From NCBI GenBank assembly GCA_028874995.1, contig JAPPGM010000091.1, positions 1-39,955 on the forward strand: a stretch of DNA of 39,955 bases, read 5' to 3'. The stretch comes from Gemmatimonadota bacterium. GTDB taxonomy: Bacteria > Gemmatimonadota > Gemmatimonadetes > Longimicrobiales > Gaopeijiaceae. The stretch's first letter is position 1. The number at the start of each line of letters is the position of its first letter. Both the position numbers and the translations under genes were made by a program. Below, piece after piece: positions 24,515-32,610 of the stretch. The notes below the pieces were generated by a model, which saw only the letters and a program-made list of their open reading frames with translations, made no database searches and had not been told where the DNA came from.

Positions 24515-25233
24515 TCGAGATCGACGGGGCCGAGAAGCGCTACGGAGACGCGGTCGCACTGGACGGCGTCTCCTTGCGGGTGGGCGCCGGGGAGTGCGTG
24601 GCCCTGGTGGGAGAGAGCGGTTCCGGCAAGACCACGCTGCTGCGCACGATCAATCGCCTCACCGCGCTCGACCGGGGGCGGGTGGTGGTGCGGGGGGAGG
24701 CCGTGGACGAGGTGGATCCGGTGGCCTTGCGCCGCTCGATCGGGTACGTGCAACAGGACGGCGGCCTGATCCCGCACTGGACGTGTCTCGCCAACGCGGC
24801 CCTGGTCCCTGAGCTGCTCGGCCACCCGGATGCCGAACGGCGCGGCCGCCGGGCCCTTGACACGGCCGGACTCGATCCGCAGGTGTTCGCGGCGCGCTAT
24901 CCGCGCGAGCTGTCGGGCGGGCAGCGCCAGCGGGTGGCCATCGCACGGGCAATTGCCGCCGATCCCGACATCCTGCTCATGGACGAGCCGTTCGGAGCGC
25001 TCGACGCAATCACCCGTCACGAAGCCCAGGAAGCGTTCATGGCCTTGAGGTCGTCTGCCCGGGTCACCGCCGTGTTCGTTACCCACGACCTCGGCGAGGC
25101 GCTCCGGGTCGCGACCCGGGTCGCGGTCATGCGAGCGGGCAGGATCGTGATTGAGGCGCCCGCCGCGGAGGTGGCCGGAAAGGCGACCGGCTATGCGGCG
25201 GAGTTGCTGGCCAGGTCCGGAGTGTCGGCGTGA
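24505..25233 (+). CDS. ABC transporter ATPase, quaternary-amine/OpuC-EgtV type
   Basis: The 242-residue nucleotide-binding subunit has Walker A ALVGESGSGKTTLLRTINRL, a Q-loop in IGYVQQDGGLIPHWT, signature LSGGQRQRVAIARA, Walker B ILLMDEPFGALD and H-loop FVTHDLGEAL. This is the ProV/OpuCA subgroup (the LIPH.TV.eNv-type segment and EPFGALD). The CBS domains that sense ionic strength in ProV/OpuA are absent, so osmotic gating is not expected. The start overlaps the dehydratase and the stop overlaps the fused binding-protein/permease gene (GTGA), giving a tightly coupled operon. Confidence 0.93.
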   Translation: MALIEIDGAEKRYGDAVALDGVSLRVGAGECVALVGESGSGKTTLLRTINRLTALDRGRVVVRGEAVDEVDPVALRRSIGYVQQDGGLIPHWTCLANAALVPELLGHPDAERRGRRALDTAGLDPQVFAARYPRELSGGQRQRVAIARAIAADPDILLMDEPFGALDAITRHEAQEAFMALRSSARVTAVFVTHDLGEALRVATRVAVMRAGRIVIEAPAAEVAGKATGYAAELLARSGVSA

Positions 25234-26867
25234 CGGGCCGTGCGTGGTACGCGAGTTGCGGCCGGGTACGGCTGGCTGCCACCGTGTTCGCAGTCGCCAC
25301 ACTCCGCGCACTCGCCCCGTGTCCGGTACACGCACAGGAAGGACCCCGCCCCGTGGTGGTGGCCTCCAAGCCCTTCGCCGAGTCGTACCTGCTTGCCGAG
25401 GTCTTTGCGCAACTCCTCGAGGCCCACGACTACCCTGTCGATCGCCGCCCCGGACTCGGAACCACCGAACTGGTGCTGCAGGCGCTGCGCGCCGGAGACA
25501 TCGACGTCTACCCCGAGTACACGGGCACCGGGCTGGCGGCGGTCCTCGGGGAGACGGCCGAGGGCGGGTCGGCCGTCGTGTTCAGACGGGTCAGCGACGA
25601 GTTCGAGGCGCGCTGGGGGGTGCATTGGCTGCCGCCCCTCGGGTTCGAGAATACGTACGCCATTGCGATGCGCCGTTCCCTGGCGGATTCCCTGGGTGTG
25701 CGGACGCTCTCGGGGCTGGCGGTACTCGCCGGGAGGCTCACCGGCGGCTTCTCGCCCGACTTCATCGGACGCGCGGACGGTCTGGACGGCCTCGCCGCCA
25801 CCTACGGAATCGAGTTCCGCGACACGCACAGCCTCCTGCAAGCCGTGAAGTACCAGGCGCTGGCAGAGGGCGAGGTCGACGTGATCGACGGCTATTCGAC
25901 CGACGGCGCCATCTCCCGCTACGACCTGGCCGTGCTGGCCGACGACCGCGGCTTCTTCCCCCCGTACGACGCCGCCCCTCTGGTGGGCAGCGCCTTCTAC
26001 GAGGAGTTCCCCGGGGCGGTCGTGGTGCTTGCCCGCATGGCCGGGAGGATCGACGAGGCGGCCGTCCGGCGGGCCAACGAGCGGGTCGAGGTGGAGGGCG
26101 CGTCGATTGCGGATGCCGCACGGGAACTCCTGGGTGCCGTGGGACTGGGGGAACCCGCGGACGCCGCGGAGCCGGGCCGTGCGCGCGACGTAGCCGTTCA
26201 ACGGCGGAACGACCGTTTGCTCGCCTCCCTTCCCGTCCACATGTGGGAGAACCGGATGGCGCTGTCGCGTCAGGTGGCGCGCCATCTGCTGCTCGTTCTC
26301 GTCTCGCTGGGCGCGGCGATCCTGGTGGCGCTCCCCGCCGGCGTGGCGCTCGAGCGGCGGCGCGGGCTGGCCGAGAGCGCGATCCGCGTGGCCGGACTCC
26401 TGCAGACCATCCCGGGCATCGCGCTGCTCGCCTTCATGATTCCGTTCTTCGGGATCGGTGTGGCTCCCGCCGTCGTGGCCCTCTTTCTGTATTCGCTCCT
26501 GCCCGTGCTTCGCAACACCTACACGGGAATCATCGAAGCCGCACCCGACGCGGTGGCGGCCGGACGGGCGCTCGGCATGACCGAAGGGCAGCTGCTCAGA
26601 CGGATTCGCCTGCCGCTGGCCGCGCCGATCATCATGGCCGGTGTGCGCACGGCGGCCGTCATCAACGTGGGGACGGCGACGCTGGCGGCCTTCGTGGGGG
26701 CGGGCGGACTGGGAGACCCGATCGTGGCGGGGCTCACCCTCTCCGATCCCGTCCTGATCCTGTCCGGCGCGGTGCCGGCGGCCGTGCTCGCGCTCCTCGT
26801 CGACTGGGGGCTGGCCAGAGCCGAGGCCGGTGTTGCGCCGAGAGGGGTGGCGGAATCCACACTGTAA
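25230..26867 (+). CDS. Fused substrate-binding protein and permease of an OpuC/EgtU-like ABC importer
   Basis: In this 545-residue protein a signal or anchor segment (about 12-35, ending HAQ) is followed by an OpuAC-type binding domain at about 40-300: ASKPFAESYLLAEVF, GLGTTELVLQALRAGDIDVYPEYTGTGL, YQALAEGEVDVIDGYSTDGAI and FFPPYDAAPLV. The permease at about 345-535 has five membrane segments and the EAA loop (EAAPDAVAAGRALGMTEGQLLRRIRLPLAAP) that contacts the ATPase. Relatives import glycine betaine, choline, carnitine or ergothioneine. In OpuF/EgtU-type fusions the membrane part usually comes first; here the binding domain is N-terminal. The start is GTG in a GTGA overlap with the ATPase. 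The ligand cannot be set from sequence alone. Confidence 0.9.
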   Translation: MTGRAWYASCGRVRLAATVFAVATLRALAPCPVHAQEGPRPVVVASKPFAESYLLAEVFAQLLEAHDYPVDRRPGLGTTELVLQALRAGDIDVYPEYTGTGLAAVLGETAEGGSAVVFRRVSDEFEARWGVHWLPPLGFENTYAIAMRRSLADSLGVRTLSGLAVLAGRLTGGFSPDFIGRADGLDGLAATYGIEFRDTHSLLQAVKYQALAEGEVDVIDGYSTDGAISRYDLAVLADDRGFFPPYDAAPLVGSAFYEEFPGAVVVLARMAGRIDEAAVRRANERVEVEGASIADAARELLGAVGLGEPADAAEPGRARDVAVQRRNDRLLASLPVHMWENRMALSRQVARHLLLVLVSLGAAILVALPAGVALERRRGLAESAIRVAGLLQTIPGIALLAFMIPFFGIGVAPAVVALFLYSLLPVLRNTYTGIIEAAPDAVAAGRALGMTEGQLLRRIRLPLAAPIIMAGVRTAAVINVGTATLAAFVGAGGLGDPIVAGLTLSDPVLILSGAVPAAVLALLVDWGLARAEAGVAPRGVAESTL

Positions 26868-26903
26868 AGCCGGGTTTACAAAATGTCATGTCCAGTATAC
26901 ATT
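26863..26903 (+). promoter_or_regulatory. Palindrome-rich promoter/operator of the YkvI-like gene
   Basis: TGTAAAGCCGGGTTTACA (26863-26880) is a perfect 6-bp inverted repeat that includes the stop of the transporter gene. Its right arm TTTACA can serve as a -35, with TATACA at 26896-26901 or TACATT at 26898-26903 as -10. A second inverted repeat, AATGT...ACATT, spans 26882-26903. The AT-rich patch in a GC-rich region and the overlap of palindrome with promoter suggest a repressed promoter separate from the upstream operon. Confidence 0.5.
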
Positions 26904-26932
26904 CCACCCCGATCAAACGGAGGTAACCCACG

Positions 26933-28027
26933 TTGAACACGCTGCGCCGCTACCTGCTCCCGGGCTTCGTCTTCCAGTCGGTGGTGATCGCCGGCGGATA
27001 CGGGACCGGCCGCGAGCTGGCCGAGTTCTTCCTTTCGCGCGGCCCACTGGGGGGACTTCTGGCGATGGCCCTGTCCACGGCCGTGTGGAGCGCCGTGTGC
27101 ATCGTGAGCTACGAGTTCGCACGGGTCTTCCGCGCCTACGAGTACCGGAGCTTCTTCCAGAGATTGCTCGGACCCGGCTGGGTGGCCTTCGAGGTGCTAT
27201 ACATCGCCCTCATGATGATCGTGCTGGCGGTGATCGCCGCGGCCGCCGGATCGATCGCGGAAGAAACGTTCGGACTCCGCTACCTGGCGGGGGTCGTGGG
27301 CATTCTGACGCTCGTCGGGTTCCTCGTCTTCGGCGGCAACCGGTTGATCGAGCGGGCTTTCGCGGGGTGGTCGGGGGTTCTCTACCTGGTCTACTTCGTC
27401 TTCTTCGTGATGTGCGTGCGGAGCTTCGGCCCGGCCATCCAGGCGTCCCTTTCGGGCGGCGGAATCGAGGGCAGCTGGATCCTGGGAGGCCTCGAGTACG
27501 CCGGGTACAACCTGGGCGTGCTCCCGGCCGTACTCATCACGATCAGGCATCACCGCAACCGCCGGGACACCTTCATCGCGGGACTGCTGACCGGTCCCAT
27601 CGCGATGATCCCGGCACTGCTCTTCTTCTGCGCAATCGCGGGCGAGTATCCCGGAATCCTGACCGCGTCGGTACCGGTGAACCACATGCTGGAGCTGCTG
27701 GGTTCGCGCACCTTCCAGATCGTCTTCCAGGTCATGCTCTTCGGCACCCTCGTCGAGACGGGAGCCGGGCTGATCCACGCCGTCAACGAACGCATCGCCC
27801 GGACCTTCGCGGAACGCGACCGGCCGATGCCGGCGCGAATCCGGGTGGCCGCAGCGCTGGGACTGCTGGGACTCGGCGCGGTGATCGCCCAGTTCGGTCT
27901 GATCGACCTCATCGCCAAGGGCTACGGGATGATCACCTACGGCTACCTCGCCGTCTTCGTCCTGCCGGTCCTGACCTGGGGGATCGTGCTCATTCTCCGC
28001 CAGGGCGCAGCCGCGCAAAACGCCTGA
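26933..28027 (+). CDS. YkvI-like (COG3949) polytopic membrane protein
   Basis: The 364-residue protein has about ten hydrophobic helices, starting LLPGFVFQSVVIAGGYGTGRELAEFF. The glycine-rich unwound segment GGYGTGRE in helix 1 is what the YkvI family and other LeuT-fold transporters show at the substrate site. The family is uncharacterised; transport of an amino acid or amine is plausible given the fold and neighbouring genes. TTG 26933 is supported by a strong GGAGG nine bases upstream; no ATG fits. The last 38 bp overlap the convergent MFS gene end to end. Confidence 0.82.
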   Translation: MNTLRRYLLPGFVFQSVVIAGGYGTGRELAEFFLSRGPLGGLLAMALSTAVWSAVCIVSYEFARVFRAYEYRSFFQRLLGPGWVAFEVLYIALMMIVLAVIAAAAGSIAEETFGLRYLAGVVGILTLVGFLVFGGNRLIERAFAGWSGVLYLVYFVFFVMCVRSFGPAIQASLSGGGIEGSWILGGLEYAGYNLGVLPAVLITIRHHRNRRDTFIAGLLTGPIAMIPALLFFCAIAGEYPGILTASVPVNHMLELLGSRTFQIVFQVMLFGTLVETGAGLIHAVNERIARTFAERDRPMPARIRVAAALGLLGLGAVIAQFGLIDLIAKGYGMITYGYLAVFVLPVLTWGIVLILRQGAAAQNA

Positions 28028-29240
28028 TCGCGACGATTCCGGCCGCCGGCCCGAGCGCCAGCACCGCGAAGGCCCACCGCCACCCCACCACCTCCGCCAG
28101 GGGCGGCACCGCCTGAACGGTCACAGCGGCCAGGAGGAATCCCACGCACGTCTGCAACGTCAACGCTGTGCCCACCGTTCCCTCGGGCGCCACCTCGGTC
28201 ACGAGCGCGCTGAACTGCGCCGAATCCGCAACGACGAAGAAGCCCCACACCATGGTCACGGCCGCCACCAGCGCGAAGGCCGACCCGAAGAGCGGACCGA
28301 CCACCACACAGCACAGCCCGCTCACCGCCATCGCCCACACCACCAGGCGCTCCCGCCCCATGCGGTCCGCGGCCCACCCGCCCCACACACACCCCACGCC
28401 GCCGGCGGCCAGCGCCCCGAAGCCGGCCAGCTCCACGAAGGCGTGCCCGTGCCCCGCCGCTTCGCTCGAAGCCGCCAGGAAGGCCGGCACCCACGCCCAC
28501 ATGGCGTAGAGTTCCCACATGTGGCCCAGGTAGCCGGCCGTGGCCAGGCGCGTCTCGCGGTGGCGCACCACCCGGGCCGCGAGTCCCCACGAGAAACGTC
28601 CGCGGGAAAAGGTAAACGGACCATCGCGGTAGAAGACCGCCACCAGCACGGCCCCCAGCGTCGCGCCGGCGGAAGCTCCCAGCACAACCCCCTCCACCCC
28701 CGCGTCCGGGAACCCCTTGATCAGGTACGGCATCGCCTTTCCCACCGTCAGCGCCCCCACGATCGTGCCGATCGCCAGCCCGCGGGCCGACCGGAACCAG
28801 GTCGCCGCCATCTTCATCGCCGGCGGGTACACTCCGGCGAGCAGGAAGCCCGTCGCGAAGCGCAGCCCCAGTGCAACCGCGAAGCCCGGGGCCACGAGCA
28901 CCGCGGCGTTCGCCAACGCGGCCAGAACCGCCGCCACCGCGAAGTACGCGCGCGAACGCAAGATGTCCGCAAGGTTCAGAACCGCCGCCACCGCGGTTCC
29001 GGCCACGAACCCCAGGTTGACGACGGTCGCGAGCCAGCCGACCTGCCCCGGTGAGAGGCCCCACCTGGCACCCAGCTCGCCGGACACGGCCGTGGCTGTA
29101 AACCACAGGGACATGCCCAGGAGTTCCGCCACTGCCAGCAGGGCGAGCATTCGCCATCGGCGGGGATCGGTGTCCCGCGGCCGGGACGAAGCGTGGTCCG
29201 GGCCCGCGCTCACTTTCCATTCGCCGCTCTTGCCCTTCAC
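27990..29240 (-). CDS. Major facilitator superfamily transporter
   Basis: The 416-residue protein has about 12 membrane segments. It opens with a soluble stretch (about 1-28), then RMLALLAVAELLGMSLWFTATAVS and the MFS arrangement LSPGQVGWLATVVNLGF. The loop 2-3-type motif is degenerate; GGWAADRMGRERLVV between helices 8 and 9 matches the repeated motif A. It resembles CynX/NarK-like nitrate, cyanate or sugar carriers (TATWFRSARGLAIG-like segment), but the substrate is not clear. Its ATG overlaps the stop of the sigma-4-like protein (ATGA), suggesting coupled translation and possibly a regulator-transporter pair. The 3' end overlaps the YkvI-like gene by 38 bp. Confidence 0.9.
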   Translation of the reverse strand: MKGKSGEWKVSAGPDHASSRPRDTDPRRWRMLALLAVAELLGMSLWFTATAVSGELGARWGLSPGQVGWLATVVNLGFVAGTAVAAVLNLADILRSRAYFAVAAVLAALANAAVLVAPGFAVALGLRFATGFLLAGVYPPAMKMAATWFRSARGLAIGTIVGALTVGKAMPYLIKGFPDAGVEGVVLGASAGATLGAVLVAVFYRDGPFTFSRGRFSWGLAARVVRHRETRLATAGYLGHMWELYAMWAWVPAFLAASSEAAGHGHAFVELAGFGALAAGGVGCVWGGWAADRMGRERLVVWAMAVSGLCCVVVGPLFGSAFALVAAVTMVWGFFVVADSAQFSALVTEVAPEGTVGTALTLQTCVGFLLAAVTVQAVPPLAEVVGWRWAFAVLALGPAAGIVAIRRFARLRPGGE

Positions 29241-30733
29241 ACCCCCGGCTTCTCGGCCAACAACCCCGAACCTGTCTCGAGCAGCCGCAGTCCATCCCCA
29301 CCCAGCAGCACAAAGGCCTCTTCGCCCGGCTGCACGCCGAACTCCAGCAACGCCTCGCGCAACCGGCCGATCTCGGGCCCGTTCGGGTCGTAGGACCGCC
29401 AGATCACCGACGCATCGTCCACGCCGTGCGGACGCTGGAACGGGATCTTCGCGGACCCGTCGAGCCCCACGCCGAGGTGCTGGGCCACCGCCACCGACAC
29501 CTTCTGGCTGTTGCCTCTGAGGTGATGCATCCCGACCACGAAGCGGAGCACGGGCGTGCCGTCGGGCGACCAGACGATGTCGCGGGCTTCACCGAGGTCC
29601 CGCATCGGGGCAACCGGCGCGGCGACGACCCGCACCCTGTCGCCGTCCACCTCGAACTTCCGCGTGCCCAGGTAGTTCCGGACCGTTGCGGGAAGGACCT
29701 CGAACCGGGCCGGGATATCTTCGACCAGCGCGGCGACGCTCGCCTCGCCGCCGGCCTCCTCGATGCGCTTCACGATCGCATCGACGACACCTTCATAGGG
29801 GTCGTCGGTCCAGTCGCTCAACCCCCACTTGTCCTTCGTGAACCGGACGAAGAGGGAATCCGAGGAGAGAAGGCTGGACAGCGACGAGTTGTCGAGGAGG
29901 CCGGCGACATCCGCGATCAGATCTCTTCTGGCAGGCTCGCCGATTCGGCGCAAGGCGAGGAACACCCGGGCGCGCCGCGTATCGCGCAGCATGAGGCTGT
30001 CTCCGAGCCGCACCAGCCCCGCGTTTCGCGCCAGGGCACTCCACTCCGGAACACCCGTCGCCCCGAGCCTCTCCCGCAAGCCGTCCTCGTCGATCACCCC
30101 CGCCCTGGTCGCAAATCCTGGAGCAAGGCGGCGGACCCGCTCGATCAATTCCCTGAACGCCTCGCTGCCCACCACCCCGTCCAGGTACTCGTAGCCACCC
30201 TCCTTCATGATTGCGACTTCGACCGCCGCCCTCCACTGAAGCGGAGCATCGCCAACCAGCAAGCCCAGAATCTTCTCGAACTTCTCAGGCCTGGCGGCAA
30301 TCCCCACCGCCTTCTCCAACCAGGCCGCCGCCCTCCCGACCGTGTGCGACGCCGCCTTTTCCACCTCCCAGCGGAGCCTGACTTCCAGCTGGCGCACCCT
30401 TTCCCGGCTTACCCCGAACTCCCTGCCCAGCACCGCCAGCTTGTCGGGTACCCGCGCATACGTTCGCCGGCGCGCGATGGTGCGGCGGCGCTGGTCCATG
30501 CTCTCCAGGACACTTGCAAACTCCCGTCCGATCTGGATCTCGGCCCGGAGGGCGTCGGCAGCGGAAAGGAACTCGAGATTGTCCGCCGCGTCACCTAGTC
30601 CGCTCTGCTCGAGAAGGGTCCCGATGTCGATTTCCGCCAGGTCCGCAAGGGTCTCCGCGCCGTGGAACAGGACGGCGCAGCCGAGCAGCCGCTCCATTGC
30701 GTCGTGGTAGTCGCGATCGGGTGTCGGGCTCAT
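29237..30733 (-). CDS. Sigma-70 region 4-like helix-turn-helix protein
   Basis: The 498-residue protein has, at about 95-140, LAVLGREFGVSRERVRQLEVRLRWEVEKA, a near-textbook sigma region 4 helix-turn-helix (-35 recognition). There is no region 2, so it is not a complete sigma factor. The N-terminal part (about 10-70, ETLADLAEIDIGTLLEQSGLGDAADNLEFL) is short-helical and reminiscent of helix-hairpin-helix/alpha-CTD modules. The middle and C-terminal parts contain winged-helix-like segments (SVAALVEDIPARFEVLPATVRNYLGTRKFEVDGDRVRV) and a beta-rich end. Similar large HTH proteins of unknown role occur near defence or regulatory loci. It shares a 4-bp overlap with the MFS transporter. The function is unknown; DNA binding is inferred from the HTH. 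Confidence 0.75.
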   Translation of the reverse strand: MSPTPDRDYHDAMERLLGCAVLFHGAETLADLAEIDIGTLLEQSGLGDAADNLEFLSAADALRAEIQIGREFASVLESMDQRRRTIARRRTYARVPDKLAVLGREFGVSRERVRQLEVRLRWEVEKAASHTVGRAAAWLEKAVGIAARPEKFEKILGLLVGDAPLQWRAAVEVAIMKEGGYEYLDGVVGSEAFRELIERVRRLAPGFATRAGVIDEDGLRERLGATGVPEWSALARNAGLVRLGDSLMLRDTRRARVFLALRRIGEPARRDLIADVAGLLDNSSLSSLLSSDSLFVRFTKDKWGLSDWTDDPYEGVVDAIVKRIEEAGGEASVAALVEDIPARFEVLPATVRNYLGTRKFEVDGDRVRVVAAPVAPMRDLGEARDIVWSPDGTPVLRFVVGMHHLRGNSQKVSVAVAQHLGVGLDGSAKIPFQRPHGVDDASVIWRSYDPNGPEIGRLREALLEFGVQPGEEAFVLLGGDGLRLLETGSGLLAEKPGV

Positions 30734-30835
30734 CCGGGAGTCGATGCGGTGTGGAGTGATCGGCTCCTAACATACCAGAGAAGGGTCCATTCCGTCAACT
30801 AGCAAGCCCACGGGGCTGCGCTTATGCTTTCAGGC

Positions 30836-31996
30836 ATGAGCCAGCGCACGGCCGTCCGCACCCACACCTTCACCGAATCGGTCATCCGCGACATGACCCG
30901 CGTCGCCCGGCGGCACGGCGCGATCAACCTGGCACAGGGCTTCCCCGACTTTCCCTGCCCACAGACGCTGAAGGACGCCGCCTGTCGCGCCATACAGGAC
31001 GACGTAAACCAGTACGCGATCACCTGGGGCACGCCGGGTCTCCGCGCCGCCCTTGCCGCGAAGTACGCCGAGTGGTACGGACTCGAGGTGGACGCCGAGA
31101 GCGAAATCACCGTCACCTGCGGGGCCACCGAGGCCATGGCGGCCGTCATGCTCGCGGCCATCGACCCGGGCGAGGAGGTGGTCATCCTCGAACCCTTCTA
31201 CGAGAACTACGGCCCCGACGCGATTCTATGCGACGCGGCCCCGGTGTTCGTGCCCCTGTCCCCACCCGAATTCCGGCTCGACCACGGGCGTCTCGCCGAC
31301 GCGATCACGGGCCGGACGCGAGCCATCGTCATCAATACGCCCAACAACCCGTCGGGACGGGTCTTCGACCGTGAGGAACTGGGCGCGGTCGCCCGGATCT
31401 GCAACGAGCACGACATCCTCGCGATCACGGACGAGATCTACGAGCACATCGTTTTTGACGGGGAGCACATCCCGCTCGCTGCGCTTCCCGGCATGCGCGA
31501 AAGAACGGTCATCATCTCCGGCGCGTCCAAGACCTTCAGCGTCACCGGCTGGCGAATCGGCACGGTCGTGGCGCCGCCGGCCCTGAACTCGGCGATCCGC
31601 AAGGTTCATGATTTCCTGACCGTCGGCGCCCCGGCACCGCTCCAGGACGCCTGCGCGGCCGGCCTCGACCTGCTCGGGAGCGACTACTACGAGGACCTCG
31701 CACGCGACTACCGGAAGCGGCGGGACATCCTCTACCAGGGGCTGCGCGACGCCGGCTTTCGCTGTCGGCCGCCCGAAGGCGCCTACTACATCATGGCGGA
31801 CTTCTCGGCTTTGAGCGCTCTCGACGATACCGCCTTCAGCAGATTCCTGGCTCGGGAGTGCGGGGTCGCTCCGGTGCCGGGGTCCTCCTTCTACCACCGG
31901 CCCCGGGACGGGCGCAACCTTGTGCGTTTCGCGTTCTGCAAGCGGACTGGGACCCTTGAACGGGCGGTGTCGCGACTGCGCCGGTTTTTCGCATGA
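30836..31996 (+). CDS. Class I/II PLP-dependent aminotransferase (methionine/aromatic, YbdL/KAT-like)
   Basis: The 386-residue fold-type I enzyme has INLAQGFPDFPCPQ, YAITWGTPGLR, TCGATEAMAA, NTPNNPSGRVF, ITDEIYEHIVFDGEH and the Schiff-base lysine in SGASKTFSVTGWRIG. The GFPDF and NQYAITWGTPGLR patterns are typical of the methionine aminotransferase/kynurenine aminotransferase-glutamine transaminase K group, which transaminates Met, aromatic and related amino acids. ATG 30836 (MSQRTAVRT) fits family starts; ATG 30824 adds four residues. The stop overlaps the next gene (ATGA). Exact substrates are uncertain. Confidence 0.92.
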   Translation: MSQRTAVRTHTFTESVIRDMTRVARRHGAINLAQGFPDFPCPQTLKDAACRAIQDDVNQYAITWGTPGLRAALAAKYAEWYGLEVDAESEITVTCGATEAMAAVMLAAIDPGEEVVILEPFYENYGPDAILCDAAPVFVPLSPPEFRLDHGRLADAITGRTRAIVINTPNNPSGRVFDREELGAVARICNEHDILAITDEIYEHIVFDGEHIPLAALPGMRERTVIISGASKTFSVTGWRIGTVVAPPALNSAIRKVHDFLTVGAPAPLQDACAAGLDLLGSDYYEDLARDYRKRRDILYQGLRDAGFRCRPPEGAYYIMADFSALSALDDTAFSRFLARECGVAPVPGSSFYHRPRDGRNLVRFAFCKRTGTLERAVSRLRRFFA

Positions 31997-32559
31997 CACG
32001 GCCGCCCCGCCCCCGCTTCCTCGCCGCGGTCTCCCGCCCGGGTGCCGTCGTGGCCGGGATTCTGGCCCTGCTCGCGGGCGGATTCGTGCTCGTGGGAATC
32101 CTGCTTCCCGGGACCGTCGAGGTGACACGGTCGGTCGAGATCGAGGCCGCGCCGGAAGCCGTCTTTCCGCTGCTCAACGACCTCGAGCGCTGGGCCGAAT
32201 GGACGCCGTGGGGCGAGGTGGAATCACGCGTCGAAGGGCCTGCCAGGGGTTCCGGCGCCCGCCGCGTGTGGGACGATCCCGAGTTGGGATCGGGCTCGCT
32301 CACCCTGGTGGAATCGCGTCCGCCATTCGGGGTCGACTACGAGGTCGAAGTGGAGGACGGGGCGATCCGGTTCGCGGGCACGATCTCGGTCGAGGCAAGA
32401 GGCGCAGGTTCGCTCGTGACCTGGACCGAGCGCGCGGACCTGGGGTGGAATCCCCTGCTGGGATGGACCGCTCTGACCATGGACGAATCGCAGGGGCGAC
32501 AGCTGCGGGACGGACTGGACCGGCTGAAGGCGCGGGTCGAGGCGGCAGCATCGCGGTAG
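31993..32559 (+). CDS. Membrane-anchored SRPBCC (polyketide-cyclase-like) protein
   Basis: The 188-residue protein has one N-terminal membrane helix (about 14-38, GAVVAGILALLAGGFVLVGILLP), then an SRPBCC ligand-binding fold: TRSVEIEAAPEAVFPLLNDLERWAEWTPWGE, LVESRPPFGVDYEVE, TWTERADLGWNPLLG and the C-terminal helix GRQLRDGLDRLKARVEA. Such proteins bind hydrophobic ligands; members beginning like this are widespread and uncharacterised. It is translated from an ATGA overlap with the aminotransferase. Whether the two act together is unknown. Confidence 0.85.
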   Translation: MTRPPRPRFLAAVSRPGAVVAGILALLAGGFVLVGILLPGTVEVTRSVEIEAAPEAVFPLLNDLERWAEWTPWGEVESRVEGPARGSGARRVWDDPELGSGSLTLVESRPPFGVDYEVEVEDGAIRFAGTISVEARGAGSLVTWTERADLGWNPLLGWTALTMDESQGRQLRDGLDRLKARVEAAASR

Positions 32560-32560
32560 A

Positions 32561-32578
32561 GACGGCGCGCCCGCCGTC
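32561..32578. terminator. Hairpin between convergent SRPBCC and rho genes
   Basis: GACGGC (32561-32566) and GCCGTC (32573-32578) form a perfect 6-bp stem around GCGCCC, directly after the SRPBCC stop and before the rho stop. There is no U-tract on either strand, so it is at most a weak bidirectional terminator or RNA 3'-end stabiliser. Confidence 0.3.
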
Positions 32579-32610
32579 AATCACCACGGGCGGGGCCTGT
32601 CGACGAGCTG

